From: Anastatus disparis
Taxonomy: Eukaryota; Arthropoda; Insecta; Hymenoptera; Eupelmidae
Assembly (NCBI GenBank): GCA_017163975.1
Contig: JAFFSR010000309.1
Location: 2,893,501-2,957,500 of the forward strand
DNA: 64,000 nucleotides
Reading direction: 5' to 3'
Positions within the stretch are counted from its first letter, which is position 1, and the number at the start of each line of letters is the position of its first letter. Under the pieces are notes generated by a model. The model saw nothing but the letters and a program-made list of their open reading frames with translations, did not search any database and was not told the origin of the DNA. A program made the translations under genes and the position numbers. Below, piece after piece: positions 23,421 through 37,314 of this stretch.

Positions 23421-24724
23421 TGGGACGTTTCACGTCAACTCACCTAACCAAAAAATAGAATTTGTCGAAAATCTGTGAAAATGTTCTATTTGATACCCAA
23501 AATATACAAATAGAAATTTTAGAGGTCCAGGTCAAAGGGGTCAGGATTTAAACGTGATGGAATTTTTCGAATTTTCCAAATTTTTTGCTAAATAAATATT
23601 TTAATGAATTTTTTCCTCAAAATCTATCAATTTTTCTTTAAAACTTAATAGAATACTTTTTCTTGGAAATTAGATGTAGAATTCACCTGAATTTTTGCAC
23701 ATTATAATATACTAATTTTTATGCTTACTTGATCGATTTAAACATACTATTTAGTATATCTAAAAATCGAGCAGGTTAAATTGGCTTTTTGAAGTCTTAT
23801 TTATTTGGTTTTTTCATGAGGAAAAAATATACGAAGCCTCCAGTTGGGCAGCCTTCTCAAAGTTACTTAATTAGGCAAAAAATTCTGAATAAATCGTTAT
23901 TTTGGATCAATGATGAGATTCGTGATTTTTTTTCTGAAAAAGTATTGATTTTTGGGACAAATGTATAAAAATGTTTTTTATTGGAAATTGTATGTAAAAT
24001 GTATGTGAATTTTTATAAACCATTATTTGCTAAACATCACAAATTATAAATGAAATTTTGAAATTTTAAAATTTATTTTTTGTTAAATTTTTAGTATATA
24101 TGGTTTATAATGTCTTGAATTACAATTTGTGAAAATATGTTCATATTCTACACATGATTTCCAATAAAAAACATTTTTATACATTTGTCCCAAAAATCAA
24201 TACTTTTTCAAAAAAAAAAATCACGAATCTCATCATTGATCCAAAATAACGATTTTTTCATGCATTTTTGCACAATTAAGTAACTTTGAGAAGGCTGCCC
24301 AACTGGAGGCTTCGCATATTTTTTCCTCATAAAAAAACAAACAAAATAAGACTTTAAAAAGCCAATTTAACCTGCTCGATTTTTAGATATACTAAATAGT
24401 ATGTTTAAATCGATCAAGTAAGCATAAAAATCAGTATATTATAATTTGCAAAAATTCAGGTGAATTCTACATCTAATTTCCAAGAAAAAGTATTCCATTA
24501 AGTTTTAACGAAAAATTGATAGTTTTTGAGGAAAAAATTCATTAAAATATTTATTTAGCAAAAAATTTGGAAAATTCGAAAAATTCCATCACGTTTAAAT
24601 CCTGACCCCTTTGACCTGGACCTCTAAAATTTTTTTTGTATATTTTGGGTATCAAATAGAACATTTTCACAGATTTTCGACGAATTCTATTTTTTTGTTA
24701 CGTGAGTTGACGTGAAACGTCCCA
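23421..24724. mobile_element. 1.30 kb full-length palindromic element, copy A
   Basis: Termini TGGGACGTTTCACGTCAACT and its complement, flanked by TA in a (TA)n context. Each arm is about 650 bp. The arms match over nearly the entire length, for example CAGGTCAAAGGGGTCAGGATTT on the left and its complement on the right, with only a short central loop near 24,070. A second copy at 32,793 has the same termini and arms. No ORF. Confidence 0.92.
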
Positions 24725-25103
24725 TATATAACTATGTTCTGGTTTGGTTTCTGGGAATCAATGTTATTCACAACGGTTAAAAGTTTTTTTTTCTTTTTTT
24801 TTCTTTTTTTTTTACTAAAGAAATAATCATTCTTATTGGGCAATTTTTAATATTATACTTTTCGTGAACGCGACTTAATGTTCTTTCAGCCAATGAGCAA
24901 TTAGATCTAAAGAAATAATATTTCTTTAGGTTATTCTATAATTTATAGGCTGTTGTGAACTTTCTTTCAAAGTACCGGAAAGTAAACTCAAATATATAGG
25001 TTTTCCGGTACTTACCAGAAAGTGTATAAATATATTTTACTTACCAGAAAATCAACTTATGTTTCTCCGCGGTTACCGGAAAATCCACTACATATATATA
25101 TGT
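24725..25103. other. Spacer with TACCGGAAA repeats
   Basis: About 380 bp with several copies of TACCGGAAA/TTACCAGAAA and complements around 24,975-25,090, plus a T-rich run at 24,785-24,815. No gene seen. Confidence 0.4.
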
Positions 25104-26419
25104 TGTAACGTTTTTATTTCCCGTGGGTGGGAAATATTACGTCTTTACCTCCTGTTGCCAGACGCTTCAGTGAGTGACCAGGGTTCGAGGCAGGATGTCG
25201 GTTAGAACGGACGGTGGAAAGATGAAGGATAGTAAACGGGTTGACACGTTTGTTTATGCTAGGGAGTACCAGAGCTTTATTGTACTCTAAATTCATATCT
25301 TACAACGACGTATAACAATAACAATGAAAAGTAATAAACTAACCTAAATTATATAAATCAAAATAACTAGCCTAATATATGTACGCGAGATACAAGGAAA
25401 TGAAGATTGAATTTAATATAAGCCACTTGACGGCTTTTATGCGCCTCTTGTTGGCGACGAAAATAAATGAAATAGAAATAAACTTTTCTTTAATAATAAG
25501 TCAGATTAGACTAACGGCGGTTTACGGCCTGGACGATTCTAATAAACAAAGTTATAATAATTATAATATTTATAACCTAATCTAATAACGGTGGGTGGAC
25601 GACACCCTTAATGCGGTAACGGAATACGGCTGAAGGCCTACGATTCTCTAATGCGCGACAGATGCACATGGGTAGAGTAATCTTAGCTTGCACTTCTCCG
25701 GCGGCGGCAATGGGTGTGAAGCACCCTTAATGCTAACTTAATACTACGGTTATAATAGGTGGAAAAACACCTTAAAGTTACTATGAACTTATCTTAGACA
25801 AAGTGTCATATACACAGGTCGGCACGGCGGCTCGGCGGTATATATCGGTTCGGTGTAAATCAACCTTAATATCAAATGTTAATCAATGAATTAAATAAAG
25901 TTGCTATTTACAAAAACGGCCGGTACGGCGGCTCGGCGGTATAAACTAATGCAATCTTATGTTACGTTAAACTAATCTATTATATACAGTGCGGTCGGTA
26001 CGGCGGTACGGCGGTGCGGAAGTGCAATGGCGGTTCTCTCGGTCGCATTTTATCTAAGCCAGCGAGCGCACTCGGCAAAGATTAATTGCGGCTCGACTTG
26101 CTTCTAATGGTTTGATACATTAGAGCGAGCAAGAGATTGGCTTTTCTTATAAGGCGTGGGAGCCCCCATATAAGAAAGCCAGTACTGTATACTGCTTTCT
26201 CTCTCTAGGCCAGCGAGCGCACTCGGCTAAGAGAGAGGGAGAGCACAGTCCCCAATGCCTCCACTCTTCGCTGAGCCTTAGCTCTTATATCTCCTCGAGC
26301 TCGCTGTTCCTCTTGCCGGAGCAGCAAAAACTGACAGCACCTGGCGGTTGAGCCTGTTACTATCGTGCCTCGCGAGAGATTTGAATATCCTGTCTGCACG
26401 ATTATGAATAATCGTTGCA
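25104..26419. mobile_element. Solo LTR, 1.3 kb
   Basis: Starts TGTAACG and ends CGTTGCA, near-perfect LTR-type termini. It is flanked by ATGT on both sides (25,100-25,103 and 26,420-26,423), a 4 bp target duplication. It is much more GC-rich than its surroundings. Internally it has three copies of a CGG(C/T)ACGGCGG(C/T) motif around 25,830, 25,925 and 25,995, and a duplicated CAGCGAGCGCACTCGGC at about 26,060 and 26,211. No internal retrotransposon sequence remains, so it is a recombination product. Family not recognised. Confidence 0.72.
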
Positions 26420-26496
26420 ATGTATACATAAGTTATTTATAAATATATATTATAATTTTTATTTATAAATTATTTACATATATTTTAATGTAATTT

Positions 26497-27859
<1,363 letters not shown>

Positions 27860-28861
27860 TGAGAAAGTTTTAAAATCGATCAAGCAATCGTCGAGTACTT
27901 CTGTATTCAATTTTTACTTTTTAATAATATAAAATCTATAAAATGTTCAATTTATATTCTCTTTAATAGACGAATATTTGGAAAAACTTTGCCAAATAAT
28001 TTTTGAAAAAAAGGGATTATTGAAATGAAGTTAGCGATGATAGGACACATCAAAATTTAAAAAAAAAATGATATATCAGATCAACTTATTATTTCATTTA
28101 TGAGTGAATATTACTACTCAAACATTGATGAACTATACTTGATCTTAGTGATATCTATTTTATTTTATTCCCGATGAAAGATTTACTTAATAAACAATTT
28201 CCGGAACGATTAACTTCAAAGTTTCGGATTAATTTTCTATTTAATATGCTACGGTTGAAGACCAAAATTGTGCAATTTTATTTCTAAAAACTTGACAGAA
28301 GAGCCATTAGCTTCTAACAAATTATATTTGAGAATTTGCTGCCATCAACTTCAAAATTATTTATGCTTTTTTAAAACTTTCAGGGAAGATACCTATTTTA
28401 ATTGTAATACTTTTAATAAAATAAAATTATGCATTCTGTATCTCATCACACTATCTTTTTATTTTCAAGTGCTGTAAAATATATTAAATTTTACTAAATA
28501 TCTACAAAATAACTTGACAGGCCCGTGGTTTAATATTTTGTTGGTGAAATGCTTAATGTATGTGAGTACTGCTTTATAATTGAATTCTTAGCTAATTCAA
28601 GTGTGTTGAATAATAAGTAAAAATATGAATCTACAAACCAATTGTGTGTATGTACAATTTTTATCTGTCACAATATATTGTCAATGTAAAGGAGTGAAAA
28701 AATTTAGTCTTAAAGAATATGCTTTCCCAATTTTCTATGTTCTAACTTTTTTAAATAAAAGAGGATAAATACTAACTTGTATATAGTAAAGCTCAAACGT
28801 TAAGAATCAATCCGTATTTATTATTATGTAATGGTTAACATGATCTACTAATTTTTGTATT

Positions 28862-28916
<55 letters not shown>

Positions 28917-30012
28917 CATATATATACCTTTCAAAGATTATTTACATCCGATGGATAATAGTTTTCTATATTCAAAGAATATTATTAAGAAGGTTAACAT
29001 ACCGCTCAAAATATTGTACAATATATTTTTACATCACGGTGAGTGTGATTTTTTTCTGTATTATATTGATAGAAAATATTTTATTTAATATCCAACGATA
29101 AAGAACAAAGATACATCCTAACACAATGAATCAAATTCTATTTTAACCTTGAAAATTATTTTTTGTAATGCATGCAATATAATACGAAAAAAAATTCTTA
29201 GTTTTCTCTCACTTATCTTTACTATATAAACCTTTCAATTTTTAACTACACCATAAAATATTGAGCCACGGGCCTGGAAAGTTATTTTGTAGATATTTAG
29301 TAAAATTTAATATATTTTACAGCACTTGAAAATAAAAAGATAGTGTGATGTGATATAGAATGCATAATCTTATTTTATTAAAAGTATTACAATTAAAATA
29401 GGTATCTTCCCTGAAAGTTTTAAAAAAGCATAAATAATTTTGAAGTTGATGGCAGCAAATTCTCTAATATAATTTGTTAGAAGCTAATGGCTCTTCTGTC
29501 AAGTTTTTAGAAATAAAATTGCACAATTTTGGTCTTCAACCGTAGCATATTAAATAGAAAATTAATCCGAAACTTTGAAGTTAATCGTTTCGGAAATTGT
29601 TTATTAAGTAAATCTTTCATAGGGAATAAAATAAAATAGATATCACTAAGATCAAGTACAGTTCATTAATGTTTGAGTAGTAATATTCACTTATAAATGA
29701 AATAATAAGTTGATCTGATATATCAGTTTCTTTTTCAATTTTGATGTGTCCTATCATCGCTATCTTCATCTCAATAATCCCTTTTTTTCAAAAATTATTT
29801 GGCAAAGTTTTTCCAAATATTCGTCTATTAAAGAGAATATAAATTGAACATTTTATGGATTTTATATTATTAAAAAGTAAAAATTGCTTCATTGATTTCA
29901 AAACTTTTTTTAGCCATAACTGTAAATATTTCATGAATTTTATATTATTTAAAAGAATGAATTGAATACAGAAGTACTCGACGATTACTTGATTGATTTC
30001 AAAACTTTCTTC
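27860..30012. mobile_element. 2.15 kb inverted-repeat element
   Basis: Arms of roughly 690 and 760 bp. CAATCGTCGAGTACTTCTGTATT at about 27,886 is mirrored at about 29,965. TTCAACCGTAGCATATTAAATAG and GGCTCTTCTGTCAAGTTTTTAG on the right mirror the left at 28,245-28,310. CAGGCCCGTGG near the inner end is mirrored at 29,270. The right arm has an extra internal duplication of about 120 bp. The ~700 bp loop (28,550-29,250) has a (TA)n run and no gene. Confidence 0.85.
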
Positions 30013-30057
30013 ATAAATATTAATATACATGGGAAAAATTGCCATAAAACATCCTAT

Positions 30058-30132
<75 letters not shown>

Positions 30133-30266
30133 TATATACCTGTGTGCGTATGTGGGTGTGCGCGTATGTGAATTGACATAAAATATCCCATGTATATGAG
30201 TACAGATATACACACACATATATATACGTATAAATAAATATAAATACGTATAAATAAATATAACAT

Positions 30267-30334
<68 letters not shown>

Positions 30335-30391
30335 CACGCATGTGAATTGACATAAAATATCCCATGTATATGTATATACATATATACATAT

Positions 30392-30469
<78 letters not shown>

Positions 30470-30552
30470 ATACATATATATAAACCAAAAGTATACGGGT
30501 CTACGGGTGAAAGTTGACATGAAACGGATCATGTAAATATATATATATATAT
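30058..30552. repeat. Compound microsatellites (TA)n, (GT)n, (TA)n with a duplicated unit
   Basis: TA runs at 30,058-30,128 and 30,400-30,460, and a GT run at 30,271-30,332. The segment GTGAATTGACATAAAATATC occurs at about 30,169 and 30,341. The minus-strand frames here, full of YIYIYI and HTHTHT, are repeat translations. Confidence 0.95.
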
Positions 30553-31242
30553 ATCTCCTATATTATATAGTTATATGAACCAAAATTCAGTCGGTGCCCC
30601 CCACCCTCCCACGCCCTCCACATTATTTTTATTAATTAAATAACGTAAATTTACGTTATTTTATGTTATCGATCATTACCCCCCATCCCCCCATAGACCC
30701 CCACTACCCTCCCCCCACACACACACACAACCCCCCCACAATCCCCCCACAACCTTTTAGAACCATCAAATACTGGATAATATAGTTTTATATTTTTTTA
30801 TTATATTCTATTTATGTATAATATTACATAAAAATATAATTTTAATTTTTTTTTTGTTGAAAACTCGAAAGTAGTTGAATAAAATTACAATTTATAATAT
30901 TTAAAATGAAAAACATGTGCCTCATCAGATATCTTATTACCATTTTTTACATAGTTTATCTGAAATTAATAAATATAAATTCAAATTAATTCTATTACAA
31001 TTCCTCAACACTATAATTAATTCATTTGTTGAAAACATAATGATTTTTAATAATTTGTTCATATTATAAATATTTTATTGTATTAAAATAAAAATAAGCA
31101 TATAGTGTTAAGGATTCAGATTTCCACACCATCTTACATTATAAACCTTTAATAGTATTGATTTATACAACTTTTAAAATTAATTGATATTAATATTTAT
31201 GTTTAAATTTATATAACTTTCAAGATTAATAACTATTTATAT

Positions 31243-31569
31243 TTGTTTTACAAAGGTGTAGATCAAACGGATGATAATATTCATTTGAATTATTCAATAG
31301 AAATGTTAAATAACATAAGAGAAGGATTACCTCCACAGGAACTGAAATTAAAAGTAAATACCATAATTCTGTTAATTCGAAATTTAAGTATAAAAAATGG
31401 ATTATGTAATGAAACGCGATTAAAAATAACTAAATTATTCAAATATAACATAGAAGCACAAATAACTCTTTCACGTTGTGAAAATATAAATAAAATATAC
31501 ATTCAAAATGAATCGAAAAACAGAGATATTGTACCTAACATAGTTTGGAAAGAAATATTAAAAAAATAA
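31243..31569 (+). pseudogene. Helitron PIF1-like helicase remnant with internal deletion
   Basis: A 108-residue frame contains LPPQELKLKVNTIILLIRNL and GLCNETRLKI, both from the conserved region before motif V. It then jumps to ITLSRCENINKIYI and NIVWKEILKK at the C-terminus. Motif V and most of motif VI are missing because of an in-frame deletion around 31,450. N-terminal motifs, including Walker A, are absent. It is homologous to, but differently truncated from, the fragment at 18,190. Confidence 0.8.
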
Positions 31570-31715
31570 TTTTATTATAATTTAACAAAAATTTAATGTT
31601 ATTTAAATAAATTTTTTATAAATTATTTTATTAATTAAACTTTATTTTTTTTTAGGTTATATTTATATTAATTATAAACATTAAAAGTTTTTAATAATAT
31701 ATAAATAAAAAAAAA

Positions 31716-32122
31716 ATGGAATGGAATCCAATTAATAATGTTGAAATTGACAATGTTAATGATCAACAAATGATTGAATGAAATCCATTTTGACGGAAAA
31801 TTTAAATGATCAAATTGAAGAACATTTAAATTTTTAAGAAGAATATGAATATTATTTAGAAAGTCTAGATAATAATAGTTCAATAAACAATACAATAATT
31901 TCTGAATTAAATAACATTATTAATTCATATATAGAGGAAAATAATGAACAATTTGAATTTAAAAATTGGAATGAAGTACCAGAGTATTATAAATATTATG
32001 CGAATGAAATTATAAAATATAAAATAAATATACATGAACCAATAGCAGAATATTACTTTAATCAAAGTCATGAAATTTATTCTAAATATTTATTAAGATT
32101 AGCTAACATTATTAATAAAATA
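31716..32122 (+). pseudogene. Decayed small acidic ORF downstream of helicase
   Basis: MEWNPINNVEIDNVNDQQ opens the frame and a stop follows at 31,779. After a frame change another piece continues through an in-frame stop to a 75-codon open run ending at 32,122, with NWNEVPEYYKYYANEI. Rich in Asn, Glu, Ile and Tyr. No domain recognised. It lies between the helicase remnant and the Helitron 3' end, so it may be a captured or Helitron-encoded accessory gene. Confidence 0.35.
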
Positions 32123-32751
32123 TGAAAAATTAAAATAAATCATAAATATTTCAATATATAATAATAAATTTAAAAAAATTTTTAAACATTATCAATATTA
32201 TTAAAAATAAAAAAAATAAAATATTTAAAAATTAACTAAAATATTTAAAAGTTATGATTATTTAAAATTTATAAATCGAAATTTTAATAAATAAATAATT
32301 TAACTACTAACAACAATAAATAAAAAAACATATTCATAACTTTTATACAGGTAAATGTAATATAAGTAAGTATAAAATAATTTAAAATTATTTTATTTAT
32401 TTATTTGTTATATAAATAACTAAATTTTAAATAAAATATGATATAATGATCATGTAATAATTTCATTTACAATATCATAATAAATTTATAAATTTTAGTA
32501 TGAATTTTTGATATATCTCATAAAATGTTTAAAATGAGAAAAAAGATATAGAAAAGGAATTATAACAAAAGAATCCTATAAATCTTATAAAACTCAAAAT
32601 CATTACGATATATCAAATAATATACTAAATTATCAACGAAACTAAAAAAAAAATGATTTAAAAATTTAAAAATGATTTAAATGTTTAATATATAATTATA
32701 TTTATAGCACAACTGGGGGTTGGCGAGCTGTGCGAGCAGGGGGTAACTTTA

Positions 32752-32792
<41 letters not shown>

Positions 32793-32795
<3 letters not shown>

Positions 32796-34069
32796 GACGT
32801 TTCACGTCAACTTACGTAACAAAAAAATAGAATTCGTCGAAAATCTGTGAAAATGTTCTATTTGATACCCAAAATATACAAAAAAAAATTTAGAGATCCA
32901 GGTCAAAGGGGTCAGGATTTAAGCGTGATGGAATTTTTCGAATTTTCCAAATTTATTGCTGAATAAATATTTTAATGAATTTTTTCCTCAAAAACTATCA
33001 ATTTTTCGTTAAAACTTAATGGAATACTTTTTCTTGGAAATTAGATGTAGAATTCACCTGAATTTTTGCAAATTATAATATACTGATTTTTATGCTTACT
33101 TGATCGATTTAAACATACTATTTAGTATATCTAAAAATCGAGCAGGTTAAATTGGCTTTTTGAGGTCTTGTTTTTTTTGTTTTTTTATGAGGAAAAAATA
33201 TACGAAGCCTCCAGTTGGGCAGCCTCCTCAAAGTTACTTACTTATTTTGGATCAATGATGAGATTCGTGATTTTTTTTTTGAAAAAGTATTGATTTTTGG
33301 GACAAATGTATAAAAATGTTTTTTATTGGAAATCATGTGTAGAATATAAACATATTTTTACAAATTGTAATTTAAGACATTATGAACCATATATACTAAA
33401 AATTTAACAAAAAATAAATTTTAAAATTTCAAAATTTCATTTATAATTTGTGATGTTTAGCAAATAATGGTTTACAAAAATTTACATACATTTTACATAC
33501 AATTTCTAATAAAAAACATTTCTATATATTTGTCCCAAAAATCAATACTTTTTCAGAAAAAAAATCAGGAATCTCATCATTGATCCAAAATAACGATTTA
33601 TTCAGACTTTTTTGCAGAATTAAGTAACTTTCAGAAGGCTGCCCAACTAGAGACCTCGTATATTTTTTCCTCATAAAAAAACAAAAAAAAATAAGACTTT
33701 AAAATGCCAATTTAACCTGCTCGATTTTTAGATATACTAAATAGTATGTTTAAATCGATCAAGTAAGCATAAAAATCAGTATATTATAATGTGCAAAAAT
33801 TCAGGTGAATTCTACATCTAATTTCCTAGAAAAAGTATTCTATTAAGTTTTAACGAAAAATTGATAGTTTTTGAGGAAAAAATTCATTAAAATATTTATT
33901 TAGCAAAAAATTTGGAAAATTCGAAAAATTCCATCACGTTTAAATCCTGACCCCTTTGACTTGGACCTCTAAAATTTTTTTTGTATATTTTGGGTATCAA
34001 ATAGAACATTTTCACAGATTTTCGACGAATTCTATTTTTTTGTTAGGTGAGTTGACACGAAACGTCCCA
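32793..34069. mobile_element. 1.28 kb full-length palindromic element, copy B
   Basis: Same termini and arms as 23,421-24,724, again in a (TA)n context, starting 40 bp after the Helitron end. The left arm has lost about 25-30 bp near 33,240, so the hairpin has a bulge there. Otherwise the two copies are highly similar, indicating recent activity relative to neighbouring relics. Confidence 0.92.
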
Positions 34070-34511
34070 TATATATATACATAATATATGTATCAATGCG
34101 CATATACCATAAAAATTAAAATATATTATACAGCATCTATATTCGTTGATACTGCGCATTTCCGGTTGCGCAGTTTATGCTGGCTGAAAACGATGAAGAA
34201 GAAAAAAAATAACGAGAATATGACATTTCGAAATTTCAAACTGCATTTTCTCGTGATTGGGTGAGCCGATTGTAATCAATTTTTTCTTAAATTAAATATA
34301 ATGAAAATCTTTAAATATTATTAATTGTATTTATGTGTATATATCAATGTAATTTTATGGGATTCGATTTTAAAATTTTTGAAACTCCATTTCAAAGTAT
34401 AAGAGGAGCGTCTTGACGTTTTCGTATTCGTACCTTAACTCGCCGTCGAGGTGCTACCGCGCCTCTTGATAGTTTCTTCACATGTAAAACCCCACGCCTA
34501 GCACCAGTTTA
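34070..34511 (-). promoter_or_regulatory. Retrotransposon leader with primer-binding site
   Basis: On the minus strand, five bases after the 5' LTR comes TGGTGCTAGGCGTGGG (34,491-34,506). It starts with TGG, as expected for a site pairing with a tRNA 3' CCA end. The tRNA species was not identified. The rest is leader, cut by palindrome copy B. Confidence 0.55.
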
Positions 34512-35127
34512 TGTTACGTTTTTACGTATATATATATTTATATTGAATTATGAGGTAGTCGGTATCTTTTGGATCACGACTAATCTTGGTAAATCCAAGC
34601 AGTCAGTCCGCGTAAAGAATTAAATAAATACTCAGTAATTATGATACAAATATAAGTTTATTAATACTTTCGTTGAGAGAGATATGTCCTATTATTATGT
34701 CGTCGCCTAATACGTTCCTTGCCGCTTGCTTCAATCAGGCGTACTCCCGTCGTTCGTGGCTGAAGGTTGGTTGCTTACTCTCTCTGTCGATTGGTCTACT
34801 ACTGACACCTCGTGGTGCATTCGGCTGTATTTATACTCGCCAAATTCCTTGTTTACACGTGCCTACCCTTCTGGAATATTCGTTATTAATTGGAATTTTC
34901 TGATCAGTCCGTCAGCGATTTTTCGTTTTGGTCTTAACCTGTCATTGGGTGGTCAGCTCTTTTTCTATAGTGCTTGACGTTTTTCATCGTTTCCAGGCAG
35001 GCTATAACTTGTTAGTATGACGGTTAACGTTTTCTGTCTGTACTTGTTGGAACGTGTATTGGTCGCATTCTTTGTATATTGCTGATTTTAATCCTTATTT
35101 ATTTTATAGGATATAGAATCCGTAACA
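34512..35127 (-). repeat. 5' LTR of the nested retrotransposon
   Basis: 616 bp, TGTTACG to CGTAACA, matching 19,784-20,422 with few substitutions. The right flank returns to the tandem repeat that was interrupted at 19,783. Confidence 0.9.
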
Positions 35128-36500
35128 AAACAATCAAATAAATCTTTCATGAAAGATTTATGAAAGATTTCAGCAATATCAACAGTAATATTTCGGGGAA
35201 ATATTTCTGAAATATTGCTACAATCTTTCATTGCAAAATTATCAGAGTTACAAAAATCTTTCATGTAAAATTTATGAAAGATTTCAGCAATATTTACGGT
35301 AATATTTCAAGAAAATATTTATTAAAGATTTCCACAATCTTTCATTGCGAGCTTATCACAGTTTTGAAAATCTTTCATGTAAGATTTATGAAAGATGGTG
35401 TGAAGGTTTTTGACTAAAGCATGAAGAACACTGGGGAGAAATCTTTCATAAATCTTCCAAACAGGTTTTCTGAGAAATTTCTATGAAAGCTTCTAGCAAT
35501 CTTTCATTATAGTCTAAGTAAACCAAAAATCTTGCAGAGAAATATTGTTGAAAGATTTTATGAAATATTCCATGAAGTCTTCTTGGAGAGATTACTACTA
35601 TATTTTCTTACAATATTACATGAAAGGTTTATGAAATATTACGTGAAGATTTTTGGGAATAGGATGGAGAACGTTCAGGAGCAATCTTTCATAAATCTTC
35701 AATCATGTTTTCTGAAAGATTTCGATAAAAACTTATAACAATCTTTCATCGCAGTCTAAGTAAACCATAAATCTTGCAGAGAAATATTGTTGAAAGATTT
35801 CATGAAATATTCCGTGAAGCCTTCTTTGTGAGATTGCTACTACATTTCTTTGCAATATTATATTAAAGATTTATGAAAGATTACGTAAAGGTTGCAAGGT
35901 ACAGTAGGGAAAACGTATGGGAGAAATTTTGCATAAATCTTTCGAACGTGTTTTCTGAAAGATTTTAATGAAAGCTTCCAACAATCTTTCATCGCAGCCT
36001 AAGTAAAGCAAAAATCTTGCAGTGAAATATTGTTGAAAGATCTATGAAATATGCCGGGAAGCCTTCTCTGTAAGATCGCTAATATATTATCTTGCAATAT
36101 TGCATAAAAGATTTATGAAGGATTGCGTGAAGGTTTCGAGGTACAGCAAGGAGAACGCCTGTGAGAAATCTTTCATAAATCTTTGAACCATGTTTCGGGA
36201 AAACTTTCTTTGAAAGCTTTCAGCGATCTTTTATTGTAGTCAAAGTAAACCAATAATCTTGCAGAGAAATATTGTTGAAAGATTTATGAAATATTGTTTG
36301 TAATATTTCATCAAGATTTCATGAAATATTTCAATATAATATTACTTTAATATTGCTGAAAGATTTCACTGGAAGATTTTTTATTCATCCGTTATATTTT
36401 GCTACAAAATATTTCAACAATATTTATGAAATATTTCTAACAAATTTTTCACTGAAAGATTTTGAAACGTTTTACTGTTTCATTCCATGCTACATGGGTA
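35128..36500 (+). repeat. GAAAGATTT-rich satellite continuing, ~241 bp unit
   Basis: After a short continuation of the 353 bp type, a new period appears. AATCTTGCAG(A/T)GAAATATTG recurs at about 35,529, 35,770, 36,013 and 36,252, giving a period of about 241 bp and four units. All share CTTTCAT/ATGAAAG palindromic motifs with the left array. Confidence 0.8.
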
Positions 36501-37314
36501 GCTTAATTTACCTCGCTCCTAACGTCGCTCGGTTGAATTTTCATATATTATATTATTATGTCTAAATTAGCCAATTTTAAAATGAAAAAGAATTGAACTT
36601 ATGAAATTTTATATTTTTATAAAAAAGGATGAATTAATGTTACAATTATTTTACTAGATTCCATTTAAATCAATGAAAAAAAAGGTAAGAATTCATTCTT
36701 TTTAATCACGTGTTTCAATCACGAACCATGAAATAATCGAAAACAGTATTTGACGTTTCCTAGAACTAACAACTACACGGAGAAAGGAAAGTACTGTCAA
36801 AGAAGATTGACGCTTATAAAAGGATTTTTCTGGGTTAAATTTTTCGTCCGAAAACCTGGGTAACACTTTAACATTGTTTGTATATCTATACATATGAAGA
36901 ATTCGATATATATTGATATAAAAATTAATGGGATCTAGTGGCGCCCTCAGTAGCTGAGTGACTCATTTTTGGCAGAAATTCCCCATTTAAGAGTACGCTC
37001 CCATAAGCGTCTATATTCGTTGGTACTGTTGAAATAGGTACTAAATCTAGTATATCTAATTCATGTAATTAGGTATTTGAAATAAAAGTGACAATATAAT
37101 TTCAATTAGTACATAGCTTGAATTTCAGGGACTAATGTTGGTACTATTATAATATTAAGCGAGAGCAAAAATTTTCGATACTTAGTGTCTTTTTTTCCAG
37201 TACTAAGACTGACATTTCACCTACTTAATTCAAGGGCAATATTTTCCAGAAAATGTAAGTGTTATTCTCTTTTGGTGCGGCTTTTTCTGTAACTAAAATT
37301 AAAAATTGATAAAT
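36501..37314. other. Anonymous segment left of transposon copy 2
   Basis: No gene. CACGGAGAAAGGAAAGTACT at 36,776 is mirrored by a similar sequence ending at 41,893, which may be the ends of an older element into which transposon copy 2 inserted. Confidence 0.4.

Larger units (their letters stand above)
30553..32752 (+). mobile_element. Truncated Helitron, 2.2 kb
   Basis: Putative 5' end TCTCCTATATTATATAG directly after an AT run. The 3' end has the GC-rich hairpin GCGAGCTGTGCGAGC (about 32,723), then AGGGGGTAACTTTAG, followed by T. The same 3' terminal design occurs inverted at 45,464, which supports this boundary. A helicase remnant lies inside in the matching orientation. Helitrons transpose by rolling circle, with no TIR or duplication, as here. 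The 5' boundary is less certain than the 3'. Confidence 0.62.

Noticed and set aside
29788..30532. Minus-strand frames with YIYIYI and HTHTHT
   Set aside because: Microsatellite read-through of (TA)n and (GT)n.
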